From CAZDKK01 sp964603725 (lineage in GTDB: Bacteria > Eisenbacteria > RBG-16-71-46 > CAIMUX01 > WJJG01), in contig CAZRWW010000022.1 in NCBI GenBank assembly GCA_964603725.1, forward strand, positions 1 through 64,000: a stretch of 64,000 bases of DNA. Reading direction: 5' to 3'. Position numbers and translations under genes: made by a program. Every line of letters begins with the position of its first letter. The stretch's first letter is position 1. Shown one piece after another: positions 27,634-36,099 of the stretch. The notes beneath the pieces are model-generated. The model did not search any database and had not been told where the DNA came from. It was given only the letters and a program-made list of their open reading frames with translations.

Positions 27634-29553
27634 ATGAACCTCTCCTGGCTCGACTGGGCTATCGTCGCCGTCGTGATCGGCACCCTGACGGTCGGGGTCA
27701 GCCTCACGCGCGCCTACGTGCGCGGCGTCGCCGACTTCCTCGCCGCCGGCCGCACCGCCGGCCGCTACCTGCTCACGGTCTCCCAGGGCATGGCCATGCT
27801 CGGAGCGATCACGATCGTCGGCAACGTCGAGATGAACTACGTAGCCGGCTTCTCGATGACCTGGTGGGGTCTGAGCACGGCCCTGGTCGTCCTGGTCATC
27901 ACCATGTCCGGCTGGGTGATCTACCGCTTCCGCCAGACCCGCGTCCTCACCCTGGCGCAGTTCTTCGAGGAACGCTACAGCCGCGGCTTCCGGGTCTTTG
28001 CCGGCCTGATCGCCTTCCTCTCGGGCATCGTCAACTTCGGGATCTTCCCGTCGGTGGGCGCCCGGTTCTTCATCTACTTTTGCGGGCTGCCGCTGTCGAT
28101 TCCGGTCCTGGGCATTGCCATTCCGACGTTCCCGCTGGTCATGATCGTGCTCCTCGGCCTGGCGCTCTACTTCGTCTTCTCCGGCGGGCAGATCGCCGTC
28201 ATGCTGACGGACTTCGCCCAGGGCATTCTCGTCAACGTCGCCTTCATGATCATCATCATCTACTTCCTGGGAGTCTTCGACTGGGACCGGATCTGCGCGG
28301 CGCTCGCCACGGCGCCCGAGAACGCCTCCCTGATCAATCCCTTCAAGACGAGCCACGTCGATGATTTCAACTTCTGGTACTTTCTGATCGGCATCATCGG
28401 CGTGATCTACGGCACGATGTCGTGGCAGGGCACCCAGGCCTACAACACCTCGGCCAAGAGCGCCCATGAGGCCAAGATGGGCAGCGTGCTCAGCAACTGG
28501 CGCGTCGTCCCGCAGAATCTCCTCCTGCCGTTCCTCGCGATCATCATCTACACGGCGCTCCATCACGCCGACTTCCTGGGGGTGGCGAACCATGTCGACG
28601 CCGAACTGGCGGCGGTCGGCTCGGAGGCGATCAAGAGCCAGCTGCGCATCCCCCTGGTGTTGTCGCAGCTCCTGCCCACCGGCCTGCTGGGTCTCTTCGC
28701 GGGACTGATGCTGGCCGCCTCGGTCACGACCGACGATACCTACCTGCATTCGTGGGGCAGCATCTTCATCCAGGACGTCATCATGCCGTTTCGCCGCAAG
28801 CCGTTCACGCCGAAGCAGCACCTGCGCGTGCTGCGCTGGTCGATCCTGGGCGTGGCGGTTTTCGCATTCTGCTTCAGCCTGCTCTTTCAGCAGAGCCAGT
28901 ACATCTTCCTTTTCTTCGCTATCACCGGCGCGATCTTCGCCGGCGGCTCGGGGGCGGTGATCATCGGCGGGCTCTACTGGAAGCGCGGCACGACCGCGGC
29001 GGCCTGGAGCGCGCTGGCGACGGGTTCCACGATCGCGGTGGGCGGCATCGTGGTTCATCAGCTCGTGGCGGATTTCCCCATCAACGGGCAGATGTTCTGG
29101 GGCATTGCCATGGGGGCCTCGTCGCTGGTCTACGTGCTGGTGTCGCTGCTCGGCAAGCGCGAGGTGCATGACCTGGACAAGCTGCTGCGCCGGGGCGCGC
29201 ACGCCGTCCCGGGCGAGGCGAACGTCGTCGCGGCGGCGCCGGCCCGCGGGCTGCGCGTGCTGGGCATGGGCCGGGAGTTCACGCGCCGGGACCGACTGAT
29301 CTACGTCCTGACCTATGTCTGGACATTGGGGTGGGTGGCGGTGTTCCTCGCGGGAACGATCTACAACCTGTCGCACCAGGTGGACGATCGGGCCTGGCAG
29401 CGGTTCTGGTTGATCTACATCTACATCAATCTGGTAGTCTCGTGCCTGGTGACGATCTGGTTCGCGGTGGGCGGGATCCGGGACGTGCGAGGCATGTTCA
29501 GGCGGCTGAGCACGATGGAGCGCGACCCGAACGACGACGGGCGGGTGCGGTAG
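27634..29553 (+). CDS. Sodium:solute symporter (SSS family)
   Basis: A 639-residue inner-membrane transporter with about 13-14 hydrophobic segments, larger than the usual 500-550. It begins MNLSWLDWAIVAVVIGTL at ATG 27634, 25 bases after the CBM9-like gene. SSS features include DFLAAGRTAGRYLLTVSQGM in the first helices, TMSWQGTQAYNTSA and GLFAGLMLAASVTTDDTYLH in the central sodium-site helices. The C-terminal part (about 530-639) has extra helices and a basic tail. Position between a carbohydrate-binding protein and GH130/GH38 enzymes makes a sugar or sugar derivative the likely cargo (inference). Confidence 0.88.
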   Translation: MNLSWLDWAIVAVVIGTLTVGVSLTRAYVRGVADFLAAGRTAGRYLLTVSQGMAMLGAITIVGNVEMNYVAGFSMTWWGLSTALVVLVITMSGWVIYRFRQTRVLTLAQFFEERYSRGFRVFAGLIAFLSGIVNFGIFPSVGARFFIYFCGLPLSIPVLGIAIPTFPLVMIVLLGLALYFVFSGGQIAVMLTDFAQGILVNVAFMIIIIYFLGVFDWDRICAALATAPENASLINPFKTSHVDDFNFWYFLIGIIGVIYGTMSWQGTQAYNTSAKSAHEAKMGSVLSNWRVVPQNLLLPFLAIIIYTALHHADFLGVANHVDAELAAVGSEAIKSQLRIPLVLSQLLPTGLLGLFAGLMLAASVTTDDTYLHSWGSIFIQDVIMPFRRKPFTPKQHLRVLRWSILGVAVFAFCFSLLFQQSQYIFLFFAITGAIFAGGSGAVIIGGLYWKRGTTAAAWSALATGSTIAVGGIVVHQLVADFPINGQMFWGIAMGASSLVYVLVSLLGKREVHDLDKLLRRGAHAVPGEANVVAAAPARGLRVLGMGREFTRRDRLIYVLTYVWTLGWVAVFLAGTIYNLSHQVDDRAWQRFWLIYIYINLVVSCLVTIWFAVGGIRDVRGMFRRLSTMERDPNDDGRVR

Positions 29554-29657
29554 GTCGGACGGGATCCGGCGGCGTGAGCGGCCGCGCGGGTTCCCGCGCG
29601 GGCCGGCCCGCGGGCCGGCACCCGCGCGGCGCGTGCCAGGGCTGGGGGGACAGGGCG

Positions 29658-30623
29658 ATGCAGCTCCGGCGCTACTCCGGCAATCCGATCCTCTCGCGCG
29701 GCGACATCCCCGACGTGGCCGGCCAGTTGGCGGATCCCAGCAGCGTCTTCAACCCCGGGGCGGCCAAGGTCGGTCACCTGTACACACTGCTCGTGCGCGT
29801 GCAAAGCCGCGGGCGCGAGACGTTCCTCATGGTGGCGGAGAGCGGCGATGGGCGGGCGTTTCGCGTCCGGCCCGCCGTCGTGAAGTTGGAGGGTCTCGAG
29901 CAGCTCCGGGAGAAGGTCTACCACGTCTACGATCCGCGGGTGACGAGACTCGGGGACTGCTTCTACATCGTGCTGGCCCTGGACACGGACCGCGGCAGCC
30001 ATCTCGGGCTGGCTCGCACGGCGGACTTCACCCGCCTGGAGTTCCTCGGGCTGATCTCCGAGGAGGATGAGCGCAACGGGGTGCTCTTCCCCGAGCAGGT
30101 CGGCGGGCGCTACCTGCTCCTGCGCCGCCCCAACCGCCCGCAGCCCGGTCGCGGCGTGGCCAGCGGAGAGCGGATTGAGCTGGCGGAATCGACGGATCTC
30201 CAGCATTGGCGTCCGGTCGGGGACGTGCTCAGCGGGCGACCGCACTACTGGGACGAGCTGATCGGCTCCGGTCCTCCGCCGATCAAGACCGCGGCCGGCT
30301 GGCTGCACGTCTATCACGGGGTGGCGACGCACTTCCACGGAGTGAACATCTATCAGGCGGGCGTCGCGCTCCTGGACCTGGGCGACCCGACCCGTGTGCT
30401 GGCGCGCGGCCGCAACAACATCCTCGAGCCACGCGAGGCGTACGAGCTGGTGGGCCAGGTGCCCAATGTGATCTTCCCCAGCGGAGCGATCGTCGAGCCC
30501 TGCGACGAGCGCGGGACAGCGGCTCCGGACAGCCGCGTGCTGCTCTACTACGGCGCGGCCGACACCTGCATCGGACTGGCCGAGACCACGGTGGCCGAGC
30601 TGCTGGCCGCCTGCCGGGACTGA
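29658..30623 (+). CDS. GH130 mannoside phosphorylase-type enzyme
   Basis: A 321-residue five-bladed propeller enzyme of glycoside hydrolase family 130, which phosphorolyses beta-mannosides, releasing mannose 1-phosphate; some members hydrolyse. ATG 29658 follows a GGGGGGACAGGG stretch. Signature parts are LRRYSGNPILSRGD, HVYDPRVTRLGDCFYI with the catalytic Asp, GVLFPEQVGGRYLLLRRPNR, GSGPPPIKTAAGWLHVYHGV and a final LLYYGAADTCIGLAE. No signal peptide is present, so it acts in the cytoplasm after uptake by the adjacent symporter. The GH38 gene follows after 32 bases. Confidence 0.9.
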   Translation: MQLRRYSGNPILSRGDIPDVAGQLADPSSVFNPGAAKVGHLYTLLVRVQSRGRETFLMVAESGDGRAFRVRPAVVKLEGLEQLREKVYHVYDPRVTRLGDCFYIVLALDTDRGSHLGLARTADFTRLEFLGLISEEDERNGVLFPEQVGGRYLLLRRPNRPQPGRGVASGERIELAESTDLQHWRPVGDVLSGRPHYWDELIGSGPPPIKTAAGWLHVYHGVATHFHGVNIYQAGVALLDLGDPTRVLARGRNNILEPREAYELVGQVPNVIFPSGAIVEPCDERGTAAPDSRVLLYYGAADTCIGLAETTVAELLAACRD

Positions 30624-30655
30624 TCGAGTCGCGAGCGGCCGGGGAGGGTGAGCCC

Positions 30656-33508
30656 ATGCCCGAGTGCACCGATGTGTATATCGTCTCCCACACGCACTGG
30701 GATCGCGAATGGTACCTGCCCTACCATCGCTTTCGCGTGAATCTCGCGCGGATCATGGAGGGCGTGCTGGCGGCGCTCGAGGGACCCAGTCCTTTCGGGC
30801 ACTTCCTCCTCGACGGTCAGGCGATCATCCTCGAGGACTACCTGGGCGTAGCGCCCGGGGACGCCGCGCGCATCCGCGCCCTGGTCGCGGCCGGCCGGCT
30901 GTCGATCGGTCCATGGTACGTCCTGCCCGATGAGTTCCTGATCAGCGCCGAGGCGCACGTTCGCAACTTGCTCCTCGGTCATCAGGCCTGCGCGACCTTC
31001 GGCGGCGCCCAGCCGGTCGGCTACATGCCCGACTCCTTCGGGCACATCGCCCAGATGCCGCAGCTCCTGCGCCAGGCGGGCATCGATTCGTTCGTCTACA
31101 CGCGCGGGCACGGCGATGAGATCGACCGCCTGGGCAACGAGTACATCTGGCGGGCCCCGGATGGCAGCGAGGTCCTCGCGATCCACCAGTGCGGGGGCTA
31201 CTGCAACGCCGGCGCTCTGGGCCACGCGGAGATCTGGGAAGCGCACACGCGCCGCGCCGTCGATGTGCCGCACGCCGTGCGTCAGGTGGGCGACCTGCTG
31301 GCGAGGATGGATTCGCGTTCCAACGGGCCCCTGCGCCTGCTCAACAACGGCTGTGATCACTTCCCGGCGCAGGCCGAGTTCGGCGCCATCCTGGCGGCGC
31401 TGCGTGAGGCCTTTCCACGGATCAGATTCCATCACGCGAGCCTCACGGACTACGTGCGGGCCGTGCAAGCCGCGGGCTGCGCGACGCGGCGGCACAGCGG
31501 GGAATTGCTGGGGGGCAAGCACCATCCGAGTCTCTCGGGCGTCTGGTCGGCGCGCATGCCGCTCAAGCAGCGCAACGACGAGGCCCAGACGCTGCTGGCG
31601 CAGGCGGTCGAACCCCTCGCCGCTTATATGCACTTCGTTCACGATCGCCCCTATCCGGCGGGGATCCTCGCGGCAGCCTGGAAGCTTCTGCTGCAGAATC
31701 ACCCGCACGATTCGATTTGCGGCTGCAGCACCGACGAAGTCCACCGGGAGATGCTGACGCGTTTCGCGGGGGTGATCCAGGCCGGCGAGCAGGTTGTCGA
31801 GCAGGCTCTTACCGAACTGGCGCCGGCGGCCGCCAGGCGCCGCGAAGATGACCGGCACATCGCCCTGGCCGTGTTCAATCCCCTGCCGGAGCGGCGCACG
31901 GAGGTGGTCGAGCGGTTGATCGTGCTGCCGCCCGGGGTGCCGAGCGAGGAGCTGGTGCTCCGCGACGGAACCGGCCAGGCGATTGCCTGTCAGGTGCTCG
32001 ATCGGCACCGCGTCGAACGGTTCTGGAACGTGGACTACCGCCACGAGCTCTCGGTTGAGCGCCAGCGCCGGGCGTTCGACGTCTATCGGCAGCACTTCGG
32101 GCCGCGCATCCTGAGGGACGGCCAGGCCGCCGGGGAGGGCGAGCCCGGAAGGGGCGAGCCCAGCGATCTTGCGGATGCCGGCGTGGACACCCACGTGTGG
32201 ATTCAGTTCCTGGCGGAGAACCTGCCGGCGCTCGGGCACCGCATCTACACGCTCGAGGGGTGCCCGGCCGCGGATCGGTCGGCCAGCGACGCGACCGTGA
32301 CCGCGCCCGGTCGATCCGCCGCCCGGACGCCGGCGGTCGTGCAGCGCGAGGGCAACGCCGTCGAGAACGCTTACCTCCGGGCAACGCTCCAGCCCAACGG
32401 CGTGATCGACCTCCTGGACAAGAAGACCGGACGCAGCTATCCGGGCTTGAACCTGCTCGAAGACCGCGAGGATGCCGGCGACGAGTACGACTATTCCGCG
32501 GCCGCTGAGACCGACATCGTCACGGCCGCCGGCGCGCAGGGCATCGTGCGCGTCGTGTCCGAGACGGCGCTGACCGTGCGCCTGGAGGCGGAGAGCCAGC
32601 TCGTGCTGCCGCTGGGGCTCGAGCCCGATCGGCGCCGGCGCAGTTGGCGGCGCACGCCGTGCCCGTTTCGCGTGGCCCTCACGGTGCAGGCGGGCAGCCC
32701 CGTCGTGGAGGTGGAGACCCACTTCGACAACCGCGTGGCGGACCATCGGCTGCGCGCGCTCTTTCCCACGCCCATCCAGACGGGCGACGTGATCTCCGAG
32801 GGACACTTCCTCGTCCAGCGTCGTCCGCTCGTGCAACCGGCGGGCGAGGACTGGGTGCAACCGCCCTCCGGCACCTATCCGCAGCAGGGGTACTGCCTCC
32901 TCGAGGATCGCGCCGGCGGGCTAGCCGTGCTGAATCGCGGCTTGCCCGAATTCGCGCCCCTGGCGCCCGGCCCCCTGGCCGCCGGCGCGGGCATCGCCCT
33001 GACGCTCGTGCGCAGCGTCGGCTGGCTGTCGCGGGACGACTTCGCTTCGCGTCGCCGGAAGAACGCGGGTCCGACCTTGTACACGCCCGATGCTCAGTGC
33101 CCCGGCCCTGGGGCCTACCGCTATGCTCTATTGGCCTACGGCGGCGACTGGTTGGGCGCCGGCGTGGCCGGCTGGAGTCAGCGCTACCGGGCGCCGGTGG
33201 TCGTCAATCAGGGTGTTCAAGATGGACACATCCCCGCCGGGGCGGGGCTCTTGGAGAAGGGCTCGGGAGCAACTACCATCACAGCCGTCAAGAAGCACGA
33301 GCAACGTGAGTCGCTCATTGTTCGTTTGTACAACTTGAGCGCCGAGGCCGTGACGGAGAGGCTGTCTCTCGGGCTGCCCGTCAAGAGCGCCTGGCGCGTC
33401 GATCTGCTCGAGCAGCGCCAGGGGGCGCCGCTGGAGGCCGGGGGCGATCAGGTCCGGCTGTCCCTCGGACCGCATGCCATCGCGACCGTAGAGATTGTCT
33501 TCGCTTAG
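30656..33508 (+). CDS. GH38 alpha-mannosidase / mannosylglycerate hydrolase-type enzyme
   Basis: A 950-residue glycoside hydrolase family 38 protein without signal peptide. ATG 30656 has GGGGAGGG upstream. The zinc site opens with SHTHWDREWY, the nucleophile Asp is in GYMPDSFGHIAQ, and a later ligand segment is NHPHDSICGCSTDEVH, typical of bacterial MngB-like enzymes. The C-terminal beta domains span about 420-950. Residues about 480-495 contain a short GEGEPGRGEP insertion. With GH130 next door the cluster should degrade a mannose-containing glycan or mannosylglycerate-type solute; which one cannot be said from sequence. Confidence 0.9.
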   Translation: MPECTDVYIVSHTHWDREWYLPYHRFRVNLARIMEGVLAALEGPSPFGHFLLDGQAIILEDYLGVAPGDAARIRALVAAGRLSIGPWYVLPDEFLISAEAHVRNLLLGHQACATFGGAQPVGYMPDSFGHIAQMPQLLRQAGIDSFVYTRGHGDEIDRLGNEYIWRAPDGSEVLAIHQCGGYCNAGALGHAEIWEAHTRRAVDVPHAVRQVGDLLARMDSRSNGPLRLLNNGCDHFPAQAEFGAILAALREAFPRIRFHHASLTDYVRAVQAAGCATRRHSGELLGGKHHPSLSGVWSARMPLKQRNDEAQTLLAQAVEPLAAYMHFVHDRPYPAGILAAAWKLLLQNHPHDSICGCSTDEVHREMLTRFAGVIQAGEQVVEQALTELAPAAARRREDDRHIALAVFNPLPERRTEVVERLIVLPPGVPSEELVLRDGTGQAIACQVLDRHRVERFWNVDYRHELSVERQRRAFDVYRQHFGPRILRDGQAAGEGEPGRGEPSDLADAGVDTHVWIQFLAENLPALGHRIYTLEGCPAADRSASDATVTAPGRSAARTPAVVQREGNAVENAYLRATLQPNGVIDLLDKKTGRSYPGLNLLEDREDAGDEYDYSAAAETDIVTAAGAQGIVRVVSETALTVRLEAESQLVLPLGLEPDRRRRSWRRTPCPFRVALTVQAGSPVVEVETHFDNRVADHRLRALFPTPIQTGDVISEGHFLVQRRPLVQPAGEDWVQPPSGTYPQQGYCLLEDRAGGLAVLNRGLPEFAPLAPGPLAAGAGIALTLVRSVGWLSRDDFASRRRKNAGPTLYTPDAQCPGPGAYRYALLAYGGDWLGAGVAGWSQRYRAPVVVNQGVQDGHIPAGAGLLEKGSGATTITAVKKHEQRESLIVRLYNLSAEAVTERLSLGLPVKSAWRVDLLEQRQGAPLEAGGDQVRLSLGPHAIATVEIVFA

Positions 33509-33574
33509 ACGTGCGCGCCCGCCCGCGCAAACGGGCGTGGCGCGCGCGCCCAGGTCCAGCAGCTAGTGGGGGGG

Positions 33575-33613
33575 TTACCGGGTGTCATGCACCAGCTTGG
33601 CGAGCCAATTAGA
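33575..33613 (-). pseudogene. Tail fragment of a ferritin-like gene at a contig end
   Basis: Reading the complement from the gap, the frame gives SNWLAKLVHDTR and a TAA stop (33575-33577). This aligns with SKMLGQLVQETR near the C-terminus of the ferritin-like protein encoded at 33663-34202 (six of twelve identical, others conservative). It is the last 13 codons of a second related gene whose body is hidden by, or lost at, the gap. Confidence 0.5.
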
Positions 33614-33623
33614 NNNNNNNNNN
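33614..33623. other. Assembly gap (10 Ns)
   Basis: Ten consecutive undetermined bases. The sequence to its right (33624-33680) is abruptly A+T-rich with homopolymer runs, as at a low-quality contig end. Gene order across this point is a scaffolding inference. Confidence 0.98.
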
Positions 33624-33662
33624 GCAGGATGATAAAACATATTATAAAACCCGAAATACCGC

Positions 33663-34202
33663 CTAAAACCCCCCGAAAAACCCCGGGGGACACGTGGGCA
33701 CCCGCCGGGGGGGCGGGGGGTCTCTCGCGGCGTTGGGGCGCGCGACCTGATCCTGCAGCTTGTGGAGGTGTTCCCGGGTCTCTTGCACGAGCTGGCCGAG
33801 CATCTTCGAGATCGTGGGGTCATCGGTGGCGACGACTTCCCAGGGCTGGTGCTCGAGGAGCGAGCGCTCGATGTCCAGGGCGAAGGCGAGCATCTGCATC
33901 CGCGTGAGCTCGCGGTGACCGACCCGCTCGGTGCCCGCGCGCACGTGCTCGATGAATTTCCGGACAGCCTGCGGGGTGACGACGCGGCCTGGTCGAAGCG
34001 CCTCCGGGTGGTCCTTGACCCAGCGCTGGAGCGTGCGTAGGTATGAGGCGTGCTGGAGCTCCTGCTCCTTCAAGCTCGAGCAGAGGATGCCGAAGACGCC
34101 GCCGATGCGGCTGCAGGCCGCGTAGTACCCGGCCACCGTCAGCTCGGCCAGCGCCAGGATCTCGAGCAATTCCTCCAGCTCATGGTGTCCGCCACCTGCC
34201 AT
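33663..34202 (-). CDS. Ferritin-like diiron domain protein
   Basis: A protein of up to 179 residues. ATG 34202 has GGGGAGG five bases upstream. It reads as a four-helix ferritin-like bundle with two diiron half-sites: Glu in LAELTVAGYY with ExxH in LKEQELQHASYL, and Glu in LDIERSLLEHQ with ExxH in TREHLHKL. This is the rubrerythrin/ferritin-like arrangement for oxygen or peroxide handling or iron binding. No rubredoxin centre is present. The last 25 residues (after LQDQVARP) are Pro/Arg-rich and fall near the contig end, so the true C-terminus is uncertain. Confidence 0.72.
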   Translation of the reverse strand: MAGGGHHELEELLEILALAELTVAGYYAACSRIGGVFGILCSSLKEQELQHASYLRTLQRWVKDHPEALRPGRVVTPQAVRKFIEHVRAGTERVGHRELTRMQMLAFALDIERSLLEHQPWEVVATDDPTISKMLGQLVQETREHLHKLQDQVARPNAARDPPPPRRVPTCPPGFFGGF

Positions 34203-34767
34203 CGTGCCTCCCCGCGGCGCCGCGGGCGCCCCGTCCCGGCTGTCGGGCCGGACTCCCGACCAGGCGCTCCGGGCGCAATCCGCGCAACGAACCTGTGGAA
34301 GGTATCGGAGGGTCCGGCTACGATCCGTAGGTGGGGCTGGTGGGAGATGCGCTCGCGCGGCTGGAAAGCGGCCCGGCGCCGGAGTCATGCCCGGCGGCCG
34401 CGATCGTGCCCGGCGGCCGCGATCGTGCCCGGCGGCCGCGATCGTGCCCGGCGGCCGCGACCGTGCCCGGCGGCCGCGTGGCCCGGGCGCCGTGCTGGTT
34501 CAGCTATCTCTGAGTGTGAATTCTTGTTACCCGATGAACAAGGCCGGCCGGACGGACGTCGATAAGAGTCCAATCGGCGGCCTCCGGCCGGATCACGGGC
34601 CAGGCGGCAGGGCCGTGGGAGTGGCCGGGGGGCGGCCCCGGGGCGGGCAAGGCGCAGGTGAAACGAGGCTTAGGGACGGCGCGTAGCTCACCCGGATCGG
34701 GGCCCGGCGCGGGGAAGATGGGCTGCGGCTGGTTGGAACGGGATCCTCATCACCAGAGGGGTCGGCG
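34203..34767. promoter_or_regulatory. Divergent intergenic region with a 19-bp minisatellite
   Basis: The 565 bases between the ferritin-like gene (-) and the efflux operon (+) contain no convincing gene. A 19-bp tandem array lies at 34388-34482. Just after it, 34500-34545 is relatively A+T-rich and is a candidate site for the efflux operon promoter, although no clear -35/-10 pair was seen. Confidence 0.4.
34388..34482. repeat. Five 19-bp tandem units
   Basis: Units begin at 34388, 34407, 34426, 34445 and 34464. The first three are identical (TGCCCGGCGGCCGCGATCG), the fourth has one change and the fifth diverges in its last bases. Each unit holds the palindromes GCGGCCGC and CGATCG, so the array can form alternative hairpins. 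Confidence 0.9.
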
Positions 34768-36099
34768 ATGCAGAGTGCAAGAGTCAGCGGTTGGGCGCGC
34801 GCGCGAATGAAGGCGGACTGGCGGGCGGGGATCCTGGCGATGCTCCTGGCGGCGGCAGGCTTGGGCGGCCCGGGTTGCGGCGGGAGCGAGCAGGCGGCGC
34901 AGGCCGGGAAGGCGACGCCCGCGACCGAGGCGGCCGACTCGTCCGGCGCACCGCTGGAAAAGAAGGAGAAGTCGATCAAGGTCAATGTGGCCGGCGTTCG
35001 CAGAGGCGATCTCGTGATCCCCATTCACGCCGACGGGGCCATCCGCACCCCGCGCTCGGTCGAGATCCGCACCAAAGCCGGGGGCGAGCTGACCGAGGTC
35101 CTGGTGCGCGACGGAGATCGCGTGACTGCGGGCCAGCTCCTCGCGCGCATCGACCCGCGCGAATACGCCCTCGCGCTGGAACGGACCCGCTACCAGCATC
35201 TGCAAGCGCTCTCCCGCGCCGCGGCCGAGGGCGACGGCGGCACCGGCAATCGCGAGGCGCTGGCGAGCTTCATCCAGCGCCGGCAGGCGCTCGAAGAGCG
35301 CCAGCGCCGCGGCGAGATCACCCAGGAGCAGTTGCGCACCGAGCTGCTCAACCTCGAGCTGGAGGCGCTCGAGCAGGGCGCCTTCCGCGACCAGGTGTAC
35401 GAGCAGCGCACGGGGCTGGCCGACGCGCGCATGTCCGAGGAGCGCGCGCGCCTGGATCTCGAGCACTGCGAGATCCGCGCCCCCTTTGACGGCATCGTGC
35501 AGGGCCTGAGCGTCGTGCGCGGCGAGACGGTGAGCGTGGGCGCGAAGATCTGCTCCGTCTTCAACAATGACCGCCTCGAAGCCGTCGTGAACGTCCTCGA
35601 AGCCGATCTCGGCAACCTGCAGCTCGGGCGCCAGGCGCTGATCGCCGTTCCGGCCACCCGCGACACGCTGAGCGCGAAGGTCGATGTCATCAGTCCCCAC
35701 CTGGACCAGGCCAGCCGAACGTGCGAGGTGATCATCAGATTCGACAATCGCAACGGACGCCTGCGCCCGGGCATGTTCGTGCAGGCCGAGATCGCCGGCT
35801 GGATTCACCCCGACAAGCTCCAGGTCCCCAAGGACGCGGTGCTCATGCGCGACAATCGGCCCCTGGTGTTCAAGGTGGTCGGCGAACGGGCCCAGTGGCT
35901 CTACGTCGACATCGGTCTCCAGAGCGACGAGTGGACGGAGATCACGGCGGTCCACAGCGGCGGGTCGCTGGCGCCCGGTGATCGCGTTGTCGTGAGCGAT
36001 CACCTGACCCTGGCGCACGAGGCGTTGATCGAGATCCGCCAAGTCGTGCCGCCGCGCGATCGCTGGGACCTCCTGGTCGACCTGGGGCAGCCGCAATGA
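34768..36099 (+). CDS. RND efflux periplasmic adaptor (HlyD/MFP family)
   Basis: A 443-residue membrane fusion protein linking inner-membrane RND pumps to an outer-membrane channel. A hydrophobic export segment at about 20-36 ends in LGGPGC, a possible lipobox, so the adaptor may be lipid-anchored. Mature features: a first lipoyl half RTPRSVEIRTKAGGELTEV with VRDGDRVTAGQLLARID, a helical hairpin (about 130-225) rich in Arg/Glu/Gln, the second lipoyl half ALRAPFDGIVQGL-like (CEIRAPFDGIVQGLSVVRGE), then beta-barrel and membrane-proximal domains (LRPGMFVQAEI). Its stop overlaps the start of the first permease (ATGA), showing one operon. Confidence 0.9.
   Translation: MQSARVSGWARARMKADWRAGILAMLLAAAGLGGPGCGGSEQAAQAGKATPATEAADSSGAPLEKKEKSIKVNVAGVRRGDLVIPIHADGAIRTPRSVEIRTKAGGELTEVLVRDGDRVTAGQLLARIDPREYALALERTRYQHLQALSRAAAEGDGGTGNREALASFIQRRQALEERQRRGEITQEQLRTELLNLELEALEQGAFRDQVYEQRTGLADARMSEERARLDLEHCEIRAPFDGIVQGLSVVRGETVSVGAKICSVFNNDRLEAVVNVLEADLGNLQLGRQALIAVPATRDTLSAKVDVISPHLDQASRTCEVIIRFDNRNGRLRPGMFVQAEIAGWIHPDKLQVPKDAVLMRDNRPLVFKVVGERAQWLYVDIGLQSDEWTEITAVHSGGSLAPGDRVVVSDHLTLAHEALIEIRQVVPPRDRWDLLVDLGQPQ

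Noticed and set aside
33600..33690. Horizontally acquired A+T-rich element at the ferritin-like gene
   Set aside because: The A+T patch is only about 50 bases, directly next to Ns and homopolymer runs, so a low-quality contig end is the simpler explanation.
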